Source of the DNA: Thalassomonas viridans
GTDB lineage: Bacteria > Pseudomonadota > Gammaproteobacteria > Enterobacterales > Alteromonadaceae
Direction: 5' to 3'
Assembly: GCF_000948985.2 (NCBI RefSeq)
Contig: NZ_CP059733.1
Coordinates: 5,704,001 to 5,768,000 of the forward strand
DNA length: 64,000 nucleotides
Part shown: positions 52,439 to 61,737 of the stretch, one piece after another
Numbering within the stretch: the stretch's first letter is position 1
How the letters are laid out: each line of letters begins with the position of its first letter
The notes under the pieces: generated by a model
The model's input: the letters and a program-made list of their open reading frames with translations, nothing else
Database searches by the model: none
What the model was told of the DNA's origin: nothing
Program-made: the position numbers and the translations under genes

Positions 52439-54081
52439 GGGGCACACACTCCGTTAACCTCTTCAAGCCGCCCGTTTGCCAGTACCAGCAAGTGATCGGC
52501 ATAAGACCTGGCGGCTTTGCGATGGGAAATAATGATGGTGATATGATCTTCTTTCTGCCGCGTCAGCGTCTGTAACACCCGCAGCTCGGTTGCCTGATCC
52601 AGGCTGGCGCTCGGCTCATCCAGCAAACGTATCCTGCCGCCCAGGTACAGGGTGCGCGCCAGGTTCAGCCGCTGCAACTGACCGCCGGACAGGCCTTCGC
52701 TGCTGTTTTCCAGCAATGGCTCCTGCTCAGTTTGCAGCTCCAGAAAATCGCAAGCGGCATCATCAAGCGCCTGCTGCATCCTTTGCAGGTCTGGCTCAGG
52801 GGCAAACAGGCTGATATTTTCCCGCAGGCTGCCTTCAAGAAAGTGGCTCTTCTGGGGCATCCAGGACAATAGTTTCCGTTTGCTTTGCGGTGAGATTTTG
52901 GCAAGATCAATCCCGTCCCAGAGCACCTGGCCACAGCCGCATGGCAAAAGCCCGGCAATCAGCTGCAGCAAAGTGGTTTTCCCCTGGCCGCTCTCCCCTT
53001 CGATCAGGTATATCTTGCCCGTCTCAAAGCGGTAGTTCAGTCCCTGAAAAAGCGCATTCTGTCCCTTGCTATAGCTAAGGTCTGCCAGCTCCAACGTCTG
53101 CACCGATGCCAGCTCAGTTGCGCCCGCTTGCTCCACCCCGGGAGCCTCCGTCACCTCGGCGATGTTATTCATTTGCGTATTCGCTTCGCTTAACGCCCGG
53201 GTTACCTTGCTTAGACGGTACACCGGCTGATAGGCCAAGCCGATCAGTAATAAACACAGCAACAGTTCGCCGATACTGTTGCCACCTTTGATCACGGTAT
53301 AAATTCCGACGGAAACAAAAGCAAAGAACTGCAGGGAACGCATCAGGTTTTGCACCAGCTCCTGGCTGTTTGCTACTTGTTCTCGGCCATACAGGGCGCC
53401 ATAACCCTGCTGCAGGCTGGTATCCAGGGCTTTTGCCACCACCTGTTCGATATTGAAGATGTTGATCAAACGTTTGGCATTAAAGCTGGCCGACAATAAC
53501 TCTGCGAGTTCGCCCTTATCCCGGTTGTACTTGTCTGAAAAAACCTTAGACATAGGATAATGGAAGGCAAAGTTAAACCAGTGCAGTAGCAAAAACACCA
53601 GGGCGATCAGGGCAAAAACCGGCTCAACCTTAAACAGGACGACAAACACCAGCAAAGACACCACCAAGGCATAACCGCAGAAATAGATGAACTCGGAAAG
53701 GAAATACTGAAAGTTGCTTAACCAGATCAGCAAACGGTTGCTGAGATTACCTGCACCGGCTTCCCTTAATGCTTCGGAGGAAAAATTGTCTATGCCCCGT
53801 TCAAGAAAGGCCAGGCTCAGCTTACGTTCGATGCCGGAGCGCAAAAATAAAAACAGGTAATCCTGAGCGGCGTTTAATACCAGACGCAGCAGGATCAGGA
53901 TAAAGACCCCGGCAATCAAAAGATTAAAATGGGTTTTCGCTCCCGAAGGTAAGACCTCGTCCAGGATCAGGGTAAAGGTTACCGGCAATAAAAAAGAAAA
54001 CAGGGATACGAAAAAGATAAAAGCGAATAAAAGCGCCAGTTCCGCTTTTCGCTGTTTAAAGATCCCGCCAAGCAATTTCAT
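52435..54081 (-). CDS. ABC exporter half-transporter, second subunit
   Basis: A 548-residue protein with an N-terminal six-span exporter membrane domain (about 10-305) and a nucleotide-binding domain (about 335-545): Walker A GESGQGKTT, signature LSGGQLQRLNL, Walker B RLLDEPSASLD and switch His in IISHRK. The ATG shares a base with the preceding ABC gene stop (TAATG), and its stop overlaps the HlyD-like gene by 4 bases. It is expected to pair with the 54081-55904 subunit as a heterodimer that exports the operon product. There is no peptidase domain, so a bacteriocin-type processing exporter is unlikely. Acarbose clusters also carry paired ABC genes (AcbWXY). Confidence 0.88.
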   Translation of the reverse strand: MKLLGGIFKQRKAELALLFAFIFFVSLFSFLLPVTFTLILDEVLPSGAKTHFNLLIAGVFILILLRLVLNAAQDYLFLFLRSGIERKLSLAFLERGIDNFSSEALREAGAGNLSNRLLIWLSNFQYFLSEFIYFCGYALVVSLLVFVVLFKVEPVFALIALVFLLLHWFNFAFHYPMSKVFSDKYNRDKGELAELLSASFNAKRLINIFNIEQVVAKALDTSLQQGYGALYGREQVANSQELVQNLMRSLQFFAFVSVGIYTVIKGGNSIGELLLCLLLIGLAYQPVYRLSKVTRALSEANTQMNNIAEVTEAPGVEQAGATELASVQTLELADLSYSKGQNALFQGLNYRFETGKIYLIEGESGQGKTTLLQLIAGLLPCGCGQVLWDGIDLAKISPQSKRKLLSWMPQKSHFLEGSLRENISLFAPEPDLQRMQQALDDAACDFLELQTEQEPLLENSSEGLSGGQLQRLNLARTLYLGGRIRLLDEPSASLDQATELRVLQTLTRQKEDHITIIISHRKAARSYADHLLVLANGRLEEVNGVCAP

Positions 54082-55904
54082 TACAGCCCCTCCCCTGCCG
54101 GAGAAGCTGTACCTAGTTCAATAGCAGGAGCAAGTGCCGACATTTGCACCCCCTGCTCATACACATGCAGGATATAATCAAAGGCCGTTTTTATTTCCTT
54201 GTTATGGCTGATCACCACAACTATGACATTATCCAGGTAAGCCAGTAACTCCACCACTTGCTGCTCCATACCGGCATCGAGGGAGGCTGTGGGTTCGTCA
54301 AAAATATAAAGATCGGCATCGCGCACATAACAACGGATAAAACATAAACGTTGCAACTCGCCTCCGGAAAGTTCAGTCACCGGCTTATGCAAACAATCGG
54401 TAAAGTTAAGCAGGCGGCAAGCCAGCTGAAAGCGCTCTTGATTCACTTCCCGGCCAAACAAGTTGATATTATCGAGTACCCTGCCCTGTTTCAGCGCCAG
54501 GTTAGACTGGTCATGGAGCGACAAACGCTGCCACAATGCCCCCTTATCCTCAGGCAATAAGGGCTTGCCATTGACCATTAACCGGCCTGAGTCAGGTGTC
54601 AGCACGGCAGAAAGCAAATCGATCAGGGTAGACTTTCCGCTGCCGCTGGCTCCGGTGATCAAATAGGAATTGCCCGGAGAAAAGTCGAGATCTAAACCGG
54701 AAAACACAGGCTTTGATGCCCCTGAGCTTCCTGCCTGCAAGTAACTGAACCCAACCTGCTCAAGCCGAAGCGAAGTGATTTTTTCTGCCGGAGCGGATAC
54801 TTTCCCCGAAGATAAAAGCGGGCTTTTTTCCGGTGTAAGCTGCTCCAACTTACGGTAGCAAACCGCCAGGGATTGCGAGTAGTTATAGATTTTATAAATA
54901 CTGTCCAGCCGCGGAACCACCATGGAAGAAAGCACATAAACTACTACGAGATCCCCCAGTGCAATCACACCGCGGAAGAACAGCTCGCCCCCCAGCCATA
55001 AAATCGAGATATGGCTGAGCAGGTTCAGGGTAACTTTGACATTAAAGGAAAAATTCCAGATAAGCCATTTCCCCGCCTGGGTAGTGGCCAATGCCAGCAG
55101 CAACTGCTTGAATTTATTGACGATGCCGGTTAAATCCCGGGTTTTCAACAAGGTCTGCGCCGCCAGGGCCGAACTGAGAAAGCCGTTAACATCCGCCAGC
55201 CGTCCCGGCTCCTGCTCTATATAGGGATCAGCGCCTTTGGCGATATAAATGGGCAGCAGGCAGGTCAGCAGCATAAAAAAGACCACCAGCAGCAAAAACA
55301 ACACATGGTACGAGAGTAAAATGCCGACGGTAAACACCATCACAAACAGGGATCTCAGGCTGTTTTGCAGCACGAAAAGCTGGTGCTTTTGCAGGGTTTC
55401 CAGGGTATCTGTCAGTACGCTGGTAAGTTCGCTTTTTTTCAGACCGGAAAAAACCGCTGCCGGCGTATACATCAGCCGTTGCCAGTTACGTAATACCAGC
55501 TGGTGGCAAATCCGGCTGTTAGCCCGGGCGGCAATTTTATTGCCGTAAAACTCTGTCAGGCCCCCGAACAGGATCAAAATGAACACCAGGAAGGTAACAT
55601 GTAAAAACAGGCTCAGATCCTGGCTGTATATCACCTTGTTAACGGCAAATTCCAGATAGGCGGACAGGATAAAAGGCCCGCTCAGCAGCGCAGACAAGGC
55701 GCTTAAAACCATCAGCCAGGACAGGCCGGGCTCCCGGGTCAATTCCTTAAAAACAAAGAAGACTCCCCAGGAATGATAAAAACGCGGCTTGATATGGTTT
55801 TCCTGGACATGGTCACATGACAGCTCGGGGACACCGGCTGCTGCCGGCGCTGAGCCAGACACGGATGAAGACTTGTTGCGGGCAGAAAAAAGCATCTCAG
55901 GCAT
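54081..55904 (-). CDS. ABC exporter half-transporter, first gene of the cyclitol operon
   Basis: A 607-residue ABC half-transporter. The first 45 residues are polar and Ser/Ala-rich; membrane segments occupy about 60-330 and the nucleotide-binding domain about 370-575: Walker A GASGSGKST, signature ELSGGELQRL, Walker B YIFDEPTASLD and HNKEIKTA around the switch His. The start is not certain: at 55904 the ATG sits in the loop of a 7-bp hairpin with AGGGAG directly adjacent, while an ATG at 55895 has normal spacing. It heads the operon, with the operator at 56230 about 330 bases upstream. Confidence 0.87.
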   Translation of the reverse strand: MPEMLFSARNKSSSVSGSAPAAAGVPELSCDHVQENHIKPRFYHSWGVFFVFKELTREPGLSWLMVLSALSALLSGPFILSAYLEFAVNKVIYSQDLSLFLHVTFLVFILILFGGLTEFYGNKIAARANSRICHQLVLRNWQRLMYTPAAVFSGLKKSELTSVLTDTLETLQKHQLFVLQNSLRSLFVMVFTVGILLSYHVLFLLLVVFFMLLTCLLPIYIAKGADPYIEQEPGRLADVNGFLSSALAAQTLLKTRDLTGIVNKFKQLLLALATTQAGKWLIWNFSFNVKVTLNLLSHISILWLGGELFFRGVIALGDLVVVYVLSSMVVPRLDSIYKIYNYSQSLAVCYRKLEQLTPEKSPLLSSGKVSAPAEKITSLRLEQVGFSYLQAGSSGASKPVFSGLDLDFSPGNSYLITGASGSGKSTLIDLLSAVLTPDSGRLMVNGKPLLPEDKGALWQRLSLHDQSNLALKQGRVLDNINLFGREVNQERFQLACRLLNFTDCLHKPVTELSGGELQRLCFIRCYVRDADLYIFDEPTASLDAGMEQQVVELLAYLDNVIVVVISHNKEIKTAFDYILHVYEQGVQMSALAPAIELGTASPAGEGL

Positions 55905-56460
55905 CTCCCTGAGACTTGCGCATTACAACAAGCTTTAAAAAATCCGGGATAAGATTGGCGGCATCCGCTTCCACAAAGAACACAGGAATTAATATCCCCT
56001 GTCCGTAGCCTTAGCCAGGCTACTTCTGCTGCGGCAAAGAAAGGAAAGGTGCGCGGGGGGCAAGCTCTTCTGCTGAGTTATCCCCGCCTTTGGGCAGGAA
56101 CTAGCATAAAGATTTTCTTCAACAAAAACTGTTTGCGAATCAGCTACTACCATTGTTTCAGCACCTTAACGTCCTGTGAATTTATCGCTTTTTTTAAACT
56201 ACTGGATAGCTCAAAAAAAGCAAAGATACTGCATACGTATTCATGCCATATGAATAAGAAAAAGCGATTAGTCTGTTTAATTCCCGCGGCGGCTAACGTC
56301 GGGAATAACGGTTAAGTTTTGGCAGCAGATACAGGAAGGAATAAAGCGAACAAAACACAGGCAGTCAATAAATCATAATATCAATAAATTAGCATAAAGC
56401 TATTGCTTGTTACGGCTCTCGTTTAAATAGTTTTTTAACCTTAGAAGTAAAAAAGAAAAT
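55905..56460. other. Divergent promoter region of the cyclitol operon and the outer-membrane protein gene
   Basis: About 556 bases with no convincing gene. It holds the shared operator copy at 56230-56243 and, at its left edge, the hairpin TCTCAGG-CATCTC-CCTGAGA (55895-55914) around the start of the first ABC gene. An 88-residue frame at 56049-56315 has no homology and runs through the operator, so I do not call it. Confidence 0.55.
56230..56243. promoter_or_regulatory. Shared palindromic operator, copy 3
   Basis: TGCATACGTATTCA, identical (reverse orientation) to the copy at 35769-35782. It stands between the divergent ABC-headed cyclitol operon and the DUF5916 gene, about 220 bases from the latter start. 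Confidence 0.78.
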
Positions 56461-58803
56461 ATGGAATACAGAAAAATAACCCGAACGATCACAGCAGGAA
56501 AAGTGAATATTTTTCGCATAAAAATGCTCTTTTTTATATTTGTCGGCTTAGTGCTGACCAAAAACACCGCCATTGCCGGCACTCCGGAGGGAACAAAGGA
56601 TAAATCCCCGCACATTCCTTACCTGCAAGCAAACATAGTATTAGACGGCAAGTTAGACGAAGCCATCTGGCAACAGGCCCGCAGCTATCGGCTGTCATAC
56701 TCTACCGAACCCTTTGAAAATATCCCCGCTCCGGTCGGCACTCAGGTTTATGTTTTCGAATCCGGCGATACCCTGTATGTCGGCTTCGATGCCCGGGATC
56801 TCGAGCCGGAAAAGATCCGCGCCTACCTGCGGGACAGGGACAAGGTTTGGGATGATGATTTGGTGGGACTAAAATTAGACACCTACGGCACACAAAAGCT
56901 CGCCTATCACTTTTATGTCAATGCCAACGGCGTGCAGATAGACACCATAGAAAGCGAATTAAGCGACAACCTGCGCGACGACTGGGATGCCAACTGGCAA
57001 ACCGCCACTGCCGTAAGCGAACAAGGCTATACCGCAGAGTTTGCCATTCCCTTAAAAAGCATGAACTTCAGCGAGAAAGACGGGGAAAAAAACTGGCGGG
57101 TTGAGTTTTTACGCTGGTACCCGAGGGAAGTGAAATACCGTTTATCCCATATTCCGGTCGACCGCAACGACAGCTGCTCCCTGTGCCGCCTGGCCCCGAT
57201 ACAGGGCTTTGCCCATACGCCCCAAAGCGACACCCTGACCATTTTACCCTCTATGGTCTCCAGCTATAACGAGAAAAAGCCGTCGCTGGAAGATCAAAGC
57301 TGGCACAGCAACCAGGACTGGGACTTGGGCGCCGACATCAGCTGGCAGATCACTTCCGACGACCTATTGTCCGCCACCATAAACCCGGACTTTTCCCAGA
57401 TAGAGGCCGACAATGCCCAACTGAGCCTGAACAATAACTTTTCCCTGTCTTTCCCGGAAAAAAGGCGCTTTTTCCTCGAAAATCAAAGCTATTTCGACAG
57501 CATGTATTCCCTGGTGCATACCCGCAATATTATCGAGCCCGATGTCGGGGTAAAATATACCAGCCGCAAGGATCAGCACACCCTGGCGGTGCTGGTAGCC
57601 AATGATCAAGCCACCCATTTGCGCATTCCCGGCAACCTGAATTCCACCACCACAAAAATCGACGAAGAGAGCATCAACGGCGCCTTCAGGTACAGATATG
57701 ACTTTGATGAAAATGCCTCGGTAGGCATGTTAAGCACAATGCGCCAGGCCAGCAATTACCATAACTACCTGATGTCTATCGACAGCAAATACAGGTTCAG
57801 CGAAAGCACCACCCTGCGCTGGCACCTGCTCAACTCCCGTAGCGAATACCCGGAGGAATTAACCAGGCAGCTTTGCAACGGCTGCTCAACCGAGTCGAGC
57901 TTACGCACCCGGGCCGATGAAGAGTTAAACGACTCAGCCTGGCAAATAGAGCTGGATCACAGCTCGCGCAACTGGTGGTTTAATGCCCAGCATAAACGAA
58001 ACGGCAAAGATTTCCGGGCAGATCTCGGCTCGGTAGACAAGGCCGACTATAAGTTCTATCAGCTAAAATCCGGCTATGTGTTATACGACTACTCGATATG
58101 GAACAAACTTGAATTCTGGGCGGGGTATTCGAAAGAAACCAATATCAACAACGACCTTTTGGGCGACAACGCCGAAATACAGCTTAACCTCAACGGCCCG
58201 ATGCAATCAAAAATCAGCACCGGGGTAGGAACACAGAAACAATCCGGCCTCAGGTACGATAAAAGCACCACGCAAATAGCCGGCAATACCCCAATGTTCG
58301 ACCTGAACTTTGCCTTTATCTACGCCGATTTCCGCCCGGATCCGTCGATATTCCTCAGCACTTTGCTCAGAAAAGGCGACACCGTAGACTATGCCAATAA
58401 CCGCCGGGCCAAACAGTTTTACTGGCAGCCCATAGTGCAATGGGATGTAAACCGGCATTTTAATTTTAAAGTAACCTACACCTTTGAAGATCTGGATTCC
58501 GCCGGCGACAACTTATATATAGCCCGGCTGACGGATCTGCGCGCCAATTACCAGTTTTCCGCCGCCAGCAAGTTGCGTTTTTCCGCTATCCATAACAACC
58601 TCAGCTTTAATGCCGGCAATTATCTCGATCCCAGGGATCAGAATTTTCAAAGCCTGGGCACCCAGCTGGTGTACTCCTACCGGTTCAACGCCCTGTCAAC
58701 CTTTTACCTGGGCTATTCAAGCAATGCCGTCGAAACCGATCATCTTGGCAAGCTGGTGCAGCAGGAGCGAAACCTGTTCACTAAGCTGACCCTGTCGTTC
58801 TGA
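56461..58803 (+). CDS. DUF5916/CBM9-like outer-membrane beta-barrel protein
   Basis: A 780-residue exported protein. A hydrophobic signal (MLFFIFVGLVLTKNTAIAG) follows a 21-residue basic extension, so the true start may be 56461 or a later codon near 56503-56524. Residues about 45-240 form a family 9 carbohydrate-binding-like domain (LDGKLDEAIWQQA, VYVFESGDTLYVGFDARD). The rest matches DUF5916, with many aromatic-rich strands ending in LTLSF, typical of an outer-membrane barrel. Sugar binding at the surface plus barrel suggests carbohydrate or pseudo-oligosaccharide passage. The operator at 56230 links it to the GH13/GH31 and cyclitol genes. Specific function unknown. Confidence 0.82.
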   Translation: MEYRKITRTITAGKVNIFRIKMLFFIFVGLVLTKNTAIAGTPEGTKDKSPHIPYLQANIVLDGKLDEAIWQQARSYRLSYSTEPFENIPAPVGTQVYVFESGDTLYVGFDARDLEPEKIRAYLRDRDKVWDDDLVGLKLDTYGTQKLAYHFYVNANGVQIDTIESELSDNLRDDWDANWQTATAVSEQGYTAEFAIPLKSMNFSEKDGEKNWRVEFLRWYPREVKYRLSHIPVDRNDSCSLCRLAPIQGFAHTPQSDTLTILPSMVSSYNEKKPSLEDQSWHSNQDWDLGADISWQITSDDLLSATINPDFSQIEADNAQLSLNNNFSLSFPEKRRFFLENQSYFDSMYSLVHTRNIIEPDVGVKYTSRKDQHTLAVLVANDQATHLRIPGNLNSTTTKIDEESINGAFRYRYDFDENASVGMLSTMRQASNYHNYLMSIDSKYRFSESTTLRWHLLNSRSEYPEELTRQLCNGCSTESSLRTRADEELNDSAWQIELDHSSRNWWFNAQHKRNGKDFRADLGSVDKADYKFYQLKSGYVLYDYSIWNKLEFWAGYSKETNINNDLLGDNAEIQLNLNGPMQSKISTGVGTQKQSGLRYDKSTTQIAGNTPMFDLNFAFIYADFRPDPSIFLSTLLRKGDTVDYANNRRAKQFYWQPIVQWDVNRHFNFKVTYTFEDLDSAGDNLYIARLTDLRANYQFSAASKLRFSAIHNNLSFNAGNYLDPRDQNFQSLGTQLVYSYRFNALSTFYLGYSSNAVETDHLGKLVQQERNLFTKLTLSF

Positions 58804-58826
58804 CCGGTAAAGCAAAGTTGAAAACC

Positions 58827-58886
58827 CGTCTCCTTAAGGTAATATGCAGGGATTGAAGCTTACCGATTAACACCATTAAGGAGACG
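58827..58886 (+). promoter_or_regulatory. Leader inverted repeat that can mask the yjbQ ribosome site
   Basis: CGTCTCCTTAA (58827-58837) is perfectly complementary to TTAAGGAGACG (58876-58886), which contains the AAGGAG ribosome site of yjbQ. Within the 38-base loop, GGTAA and TTACC can pair to extend the fold. It is a plausible translational switch. A T tail is absent, so it is not a terminator. Confidence 0.6.
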
Positions 58887-58893
58887 TGACGCA

Positions 58894-59313
58894 ATGTGGT
58901 TCCAGACAGAGATAACCCTGGCGGCAAGGCAGCGGGGGTTCCATTTGATCACAGATGAAATAGAGCAGAATCTGCCGCAGCTGGCCAAGGTAAAATGCGG
59001 CCTGCTGCATTTGTTTATCAAGCACTCTTCCGCTTCCCTGACCATCAATGAAAATGCCGATCCTACGGTAAGATCGGATATGGAACAGCACTTTAACCGC
59101 TTTGTCCCCGCCGATGCCCCCTATTACCAGCATACCTATGAAGGCAGCGACGATATGCCCGCCCATATCAAGGCCAGCCTGCTGGGCAACAATCTCACGA
59201 TTCCCGTCACTAAGGGACGGCTGAATATGGGCATATGGCAGGGCATCTATTTAGGGGAGCACAGGGACCATGGCGGCAAACGCACTTTAGTGGCAACTAT
59301 CCAGGGAGAATAG
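58894..59313 (+). CDS. yjbQ: YjbQ family protein (secondary thiamine-phosphate synthase-type)
   Basis: A 139-residue UPF0047/YjbQ protein. YjbQ members have weak thiamine-phosphate synthase activity in E. coli, with the true role unsettled. Family segments are visible: [68 protein letters not shown], with the conserved His residues in place. The start follows AAGGAG at 10 bases, part of an inverted repeat in the leader. It is a single gene that converges on the chemotaxis receptor. Confidence 0.92.
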   Translation: MWFQTEITLAARQRGFHLITDEIEQNLPQLAKVKCGLLHLFIKHSSASLTINENADPTVRSDMEQHFNRFVPADAPYYQHTYEGSDDMPAHIKASLLGNNLTIPVTKGRLNMGIWQGIYLGEHRDHGGKRTLVATIQGE

Positions 59314-59325
59314 CGGGAAAGTAGA

Positions 59326-59353
59326 GCCGTACCTTCAACGAACCGGGTACGGC
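59326..59353. terminator. Hairpin between yjbQ and the chemoreceptor gene
   Basis: GCCGTACC, 12-base loop, GGTACGGC. It lies between convergent genes with no T run; possible bidirectional terminator. Confidence 0.4.
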
Positions 59354-59361
59354 CAAATGCA

Positions 59362-61383
59362 TTAAGCCGTTTTAAATTTTTGCACCAGCCCCATCAGCTC
59401 ATCCGCCTTATCAGATAAGGTTTGGGTAGCGTCAACGGCTTGCGAGCTGGTTGCGGACGACTGCTCGGCAACGGAGGCGATTGAGTCGACATTTTGCGCA
59501 ACTTCTGCCGCCGCTTTAGATTGCTGTTCGCCAACAGATGCGATTGACTGGATATTGTGGGTAACACTCTGCGCATGTTCGACAATCTGCTCCAGGGTAA
59601 CGCCTGCGTCCTCGGCCAAATCGACACCCGCCTGCACCTTTTGCGTGCTGGTTGCCATCTGGCCGATAACATCACTGGTCTGCTGCTGCATTGTGGTGAT
59701 AGACGCCTTGATTTCCTCGGTTGCCTCCATGGTTCTGTGCGCCAGCTGACGCACTTCATCGGCAACCACGGCAAACCCCCGGCCATGCTCACCGGCACGG
59801 GCAGCCTCAATGGCGGCATTTAAAGCCAGCAAATTGGTTTGGTCGGCAATGTCATTGATAACCGTGATGATATTGCCTATTTCATCGCCGCTTTCACCCA
59901 GTTTTTTAATCGCTTTTGCGGCACCGGTAACAACCTCGTTAATGGTACGCATCTCTTCAATCGTTTTGCCGACAACCCCCTTACCTGTCATGGCGATAGA
60001 TTCGGCATTGGTCGAACTTGACGAAGCTTCGGCACTGTTACGCGCCACCTCATTCACCGAGGCAGACATTTGCTCCATCGCAGAAGCTACCCTGATAATT
60101 TGCTGGTTTTGCTGTTCCATGCCTTGTGCTATCTGGGTGTTGCCGGCAGAAAGCTGTACCGTACCGCTGGAAACTTCACTTGAGGCTTGCGAAACCGAAC
60201 GGATCAAATCATGTAAAGAGGCCGACATCTGATTGATGGCCTGTGTCAGTTCACCCAGCTCATCCTGGCTGTCAACTTTCAGCGCCTGTGCCGATAAATC
60301 ACCGGCGGCAATGTTGCGTGCGCGCTGGAGCACAGACTTGATTGTTTTCGTCATTTTTGTGCTCAGCAAAAATGCAATGGCAACCGCGATAATAATAGCC
60401 ACCAGGGTTGTTATGACCAAGACCATAACCGTGTCATCCGTAGTGCTGTTAAGTATGGCAACATCGCCGGCAACCAGCTCGTCCTGGGAGACTTTCATCC
60501 GTGCTAAAATCGTTTTTATCTTTTCCGCCCGCGGCGCAGCCTCTGTTGCCAACAGGTAATTGGCCTGATTCCATTGCTCGCTGCTGCGCATGTTAAACAT
60601 TTGCTCGGGAAAAGCATAAAACTCCTGGCGATGGCTGGCATAGGCTTGCCAATGCGGTTCCTGCTGCAAACTAAAAAGCGCCGCTTGCTGTTGAAGCTTG
60701 ATAAAGGCCTGTTCGTTTACCTGCTTTTTTTGTTCGAACTGCAACCAGTATTTTTCATTACCGGATAATAGGTACGCACGTATATTGGCTAAACCAACGG
60801 CGAACGAACCGCGGGAATCCGCTAAATTTTTCAATAAGTTTTTACGCTCGGTAGTTGCCGGTAATTTCTCTTCTTCGTTGATAAGCGCGGTTACCGCTTT
60901 TAAGGTGTCGGCTGCCCGGGGAGCGGCCTCATTAAGTAACATGGTGAAGGCGGGAATGTTTCTTTCGGTATGGGAAATGTTCTCGACATCAAGCTGCGCC
61001 AAACGAAACTCTTCCAGCAAGATTTTCATTTCCCGTAAACTGCTGATATTGGCGGGCACAGTCCAGTTTTTGGCAAACTCATCGTATTGCCTCACTGCCT
61101 GTTCAATGCCTTGCCAGGCGGCCTGGCGGTTGGCTTTCATTTTTTCAGCCATGGCAGCATCATCCCCCAAAATCATATAGCCACGAAGGGCGGCTAAAGA
61201 AGAATTGATGCCATTGAGCAGGTCGCGACCGGCAACTATGGTTGGATAACGCAGGTTCAACACCCTTTGTTCCACCTGTTTCAGGTGCTGCAGTTGTATA
61301 TAGCTAATTATCGAGCTGGTTAGCATTAACAACACAATAATACCGAAGCCAAGGGCAAGTTTTTTTCCGATACTTAACCTCAT
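59362..61383 (-). CDS. Methyl-accepting chemotaxis protein
   Basis: A 673-residue chemoreceptor. First membrane segment at about residues 10-30 ([20 protein letters not shown]), a helical periplasmic ligand domain of about 290 residues, a second membrane segment near 320-340 ([20 protein letters not shown]), a HAMP domain (about 345-395) and a signalling domain with the fully conserved hairpin tip [20 protein letters not shown] followed by [18 protein letters not shown]. No CheB/CheR-binding pentapeptide is present at the end (VQKFKTA). I chose the ATG at 61383 with GGAGG upstream. The ligand is unknown. It stands alone. Confidence 0.94.
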   Translation of the reverse strand: MRLSIGKKLALGFGIIVLLMLTSSIISYIQLQHLKQVEQRVLNLRYPTIVAGRDLLNGINSSLAALRGYMILGDDAAMAEKMKANRQAAWQGIEQAVRQYDEFAKNWTVPANISSLREMKILLEEFRLAQLDVENISHTERNIPAFTMLLNEAAPRAADTLKAVTALINEEEKLPATTERKNLLKNLADSRGSFAVGLANIRAYLLSGNEKYWLQFEQKKQVNEQAFIKLQQQAALFSLQQEPHWQAYASHRQEFYAFPEQMFNMRSSEQWNQANYLLATEAAPRAEKIKTILARMKVSQDELVAGDVAILNSTTDDTVMVLVITTLVAIIIAVAIAFLLSTKMTKTIKSVLQRARNIAAGDLSAQALKVDSQDELGELTQAINQMSASLHDLIRSVSQASSEVSSGTVQLSAGNTQIAQGMEQQNQQIIRVASAMEQMSASVNEVARNSAEASSSSTNAESIAMTGKGVVGKTIEEMRTINEVVTGAAKAIKKLGESGDEIGNIITVINDIADQTNLLALNAAIEAARAGEHGRGFAVVADEVRQLAHRTMEATEEIKASITTMQQQTSDVIGQMATSTQKVQAGVDLAEDAGVTLEQIVEHAQSVTHNIQSIASVGEQQSKAAAEVAQNVDSIASVAEQSSATSSQAVDATQTLSDKADELMGLVQKFKTA

Positions 61384-61737
61384 ATGGACCTCCATGTCAG
61401 CTGTTTCGCATTAACTAAGAGAAGTGAAGCATCATTAATTCTAAGACGAAAAATAAGCAAATGAAAAAAATTATCCGGCCCGGAACTCCCGTTCTTATTT
61501 AAGCAATTAGTTTTAAAAGCAAAAAAATTTTCAGCAATACGGGACGCCCAAAAGCGGCAGTATCGGCAGACAATTGACATTTATCCAGCTTAAATTTCGG
61601 GTATCAATCTCAGCTCTAGGTCAGGTAAGTATACAACCCCATTCGTGTATGTGGGCCTGTATAGAATCGGGTGAATTATCAGTATAATCAAATAAATATA
61701 ACTATTAACCCACCCGTTTTTTCTCCTCCGGTTAAAC

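Noticed and set aside
56049..56315. 88-residue plus-strand frame in the cyclitol promoter region
   Set aside because: It runs through the operator, lacks a ribosome site and has no similarity I recognise.
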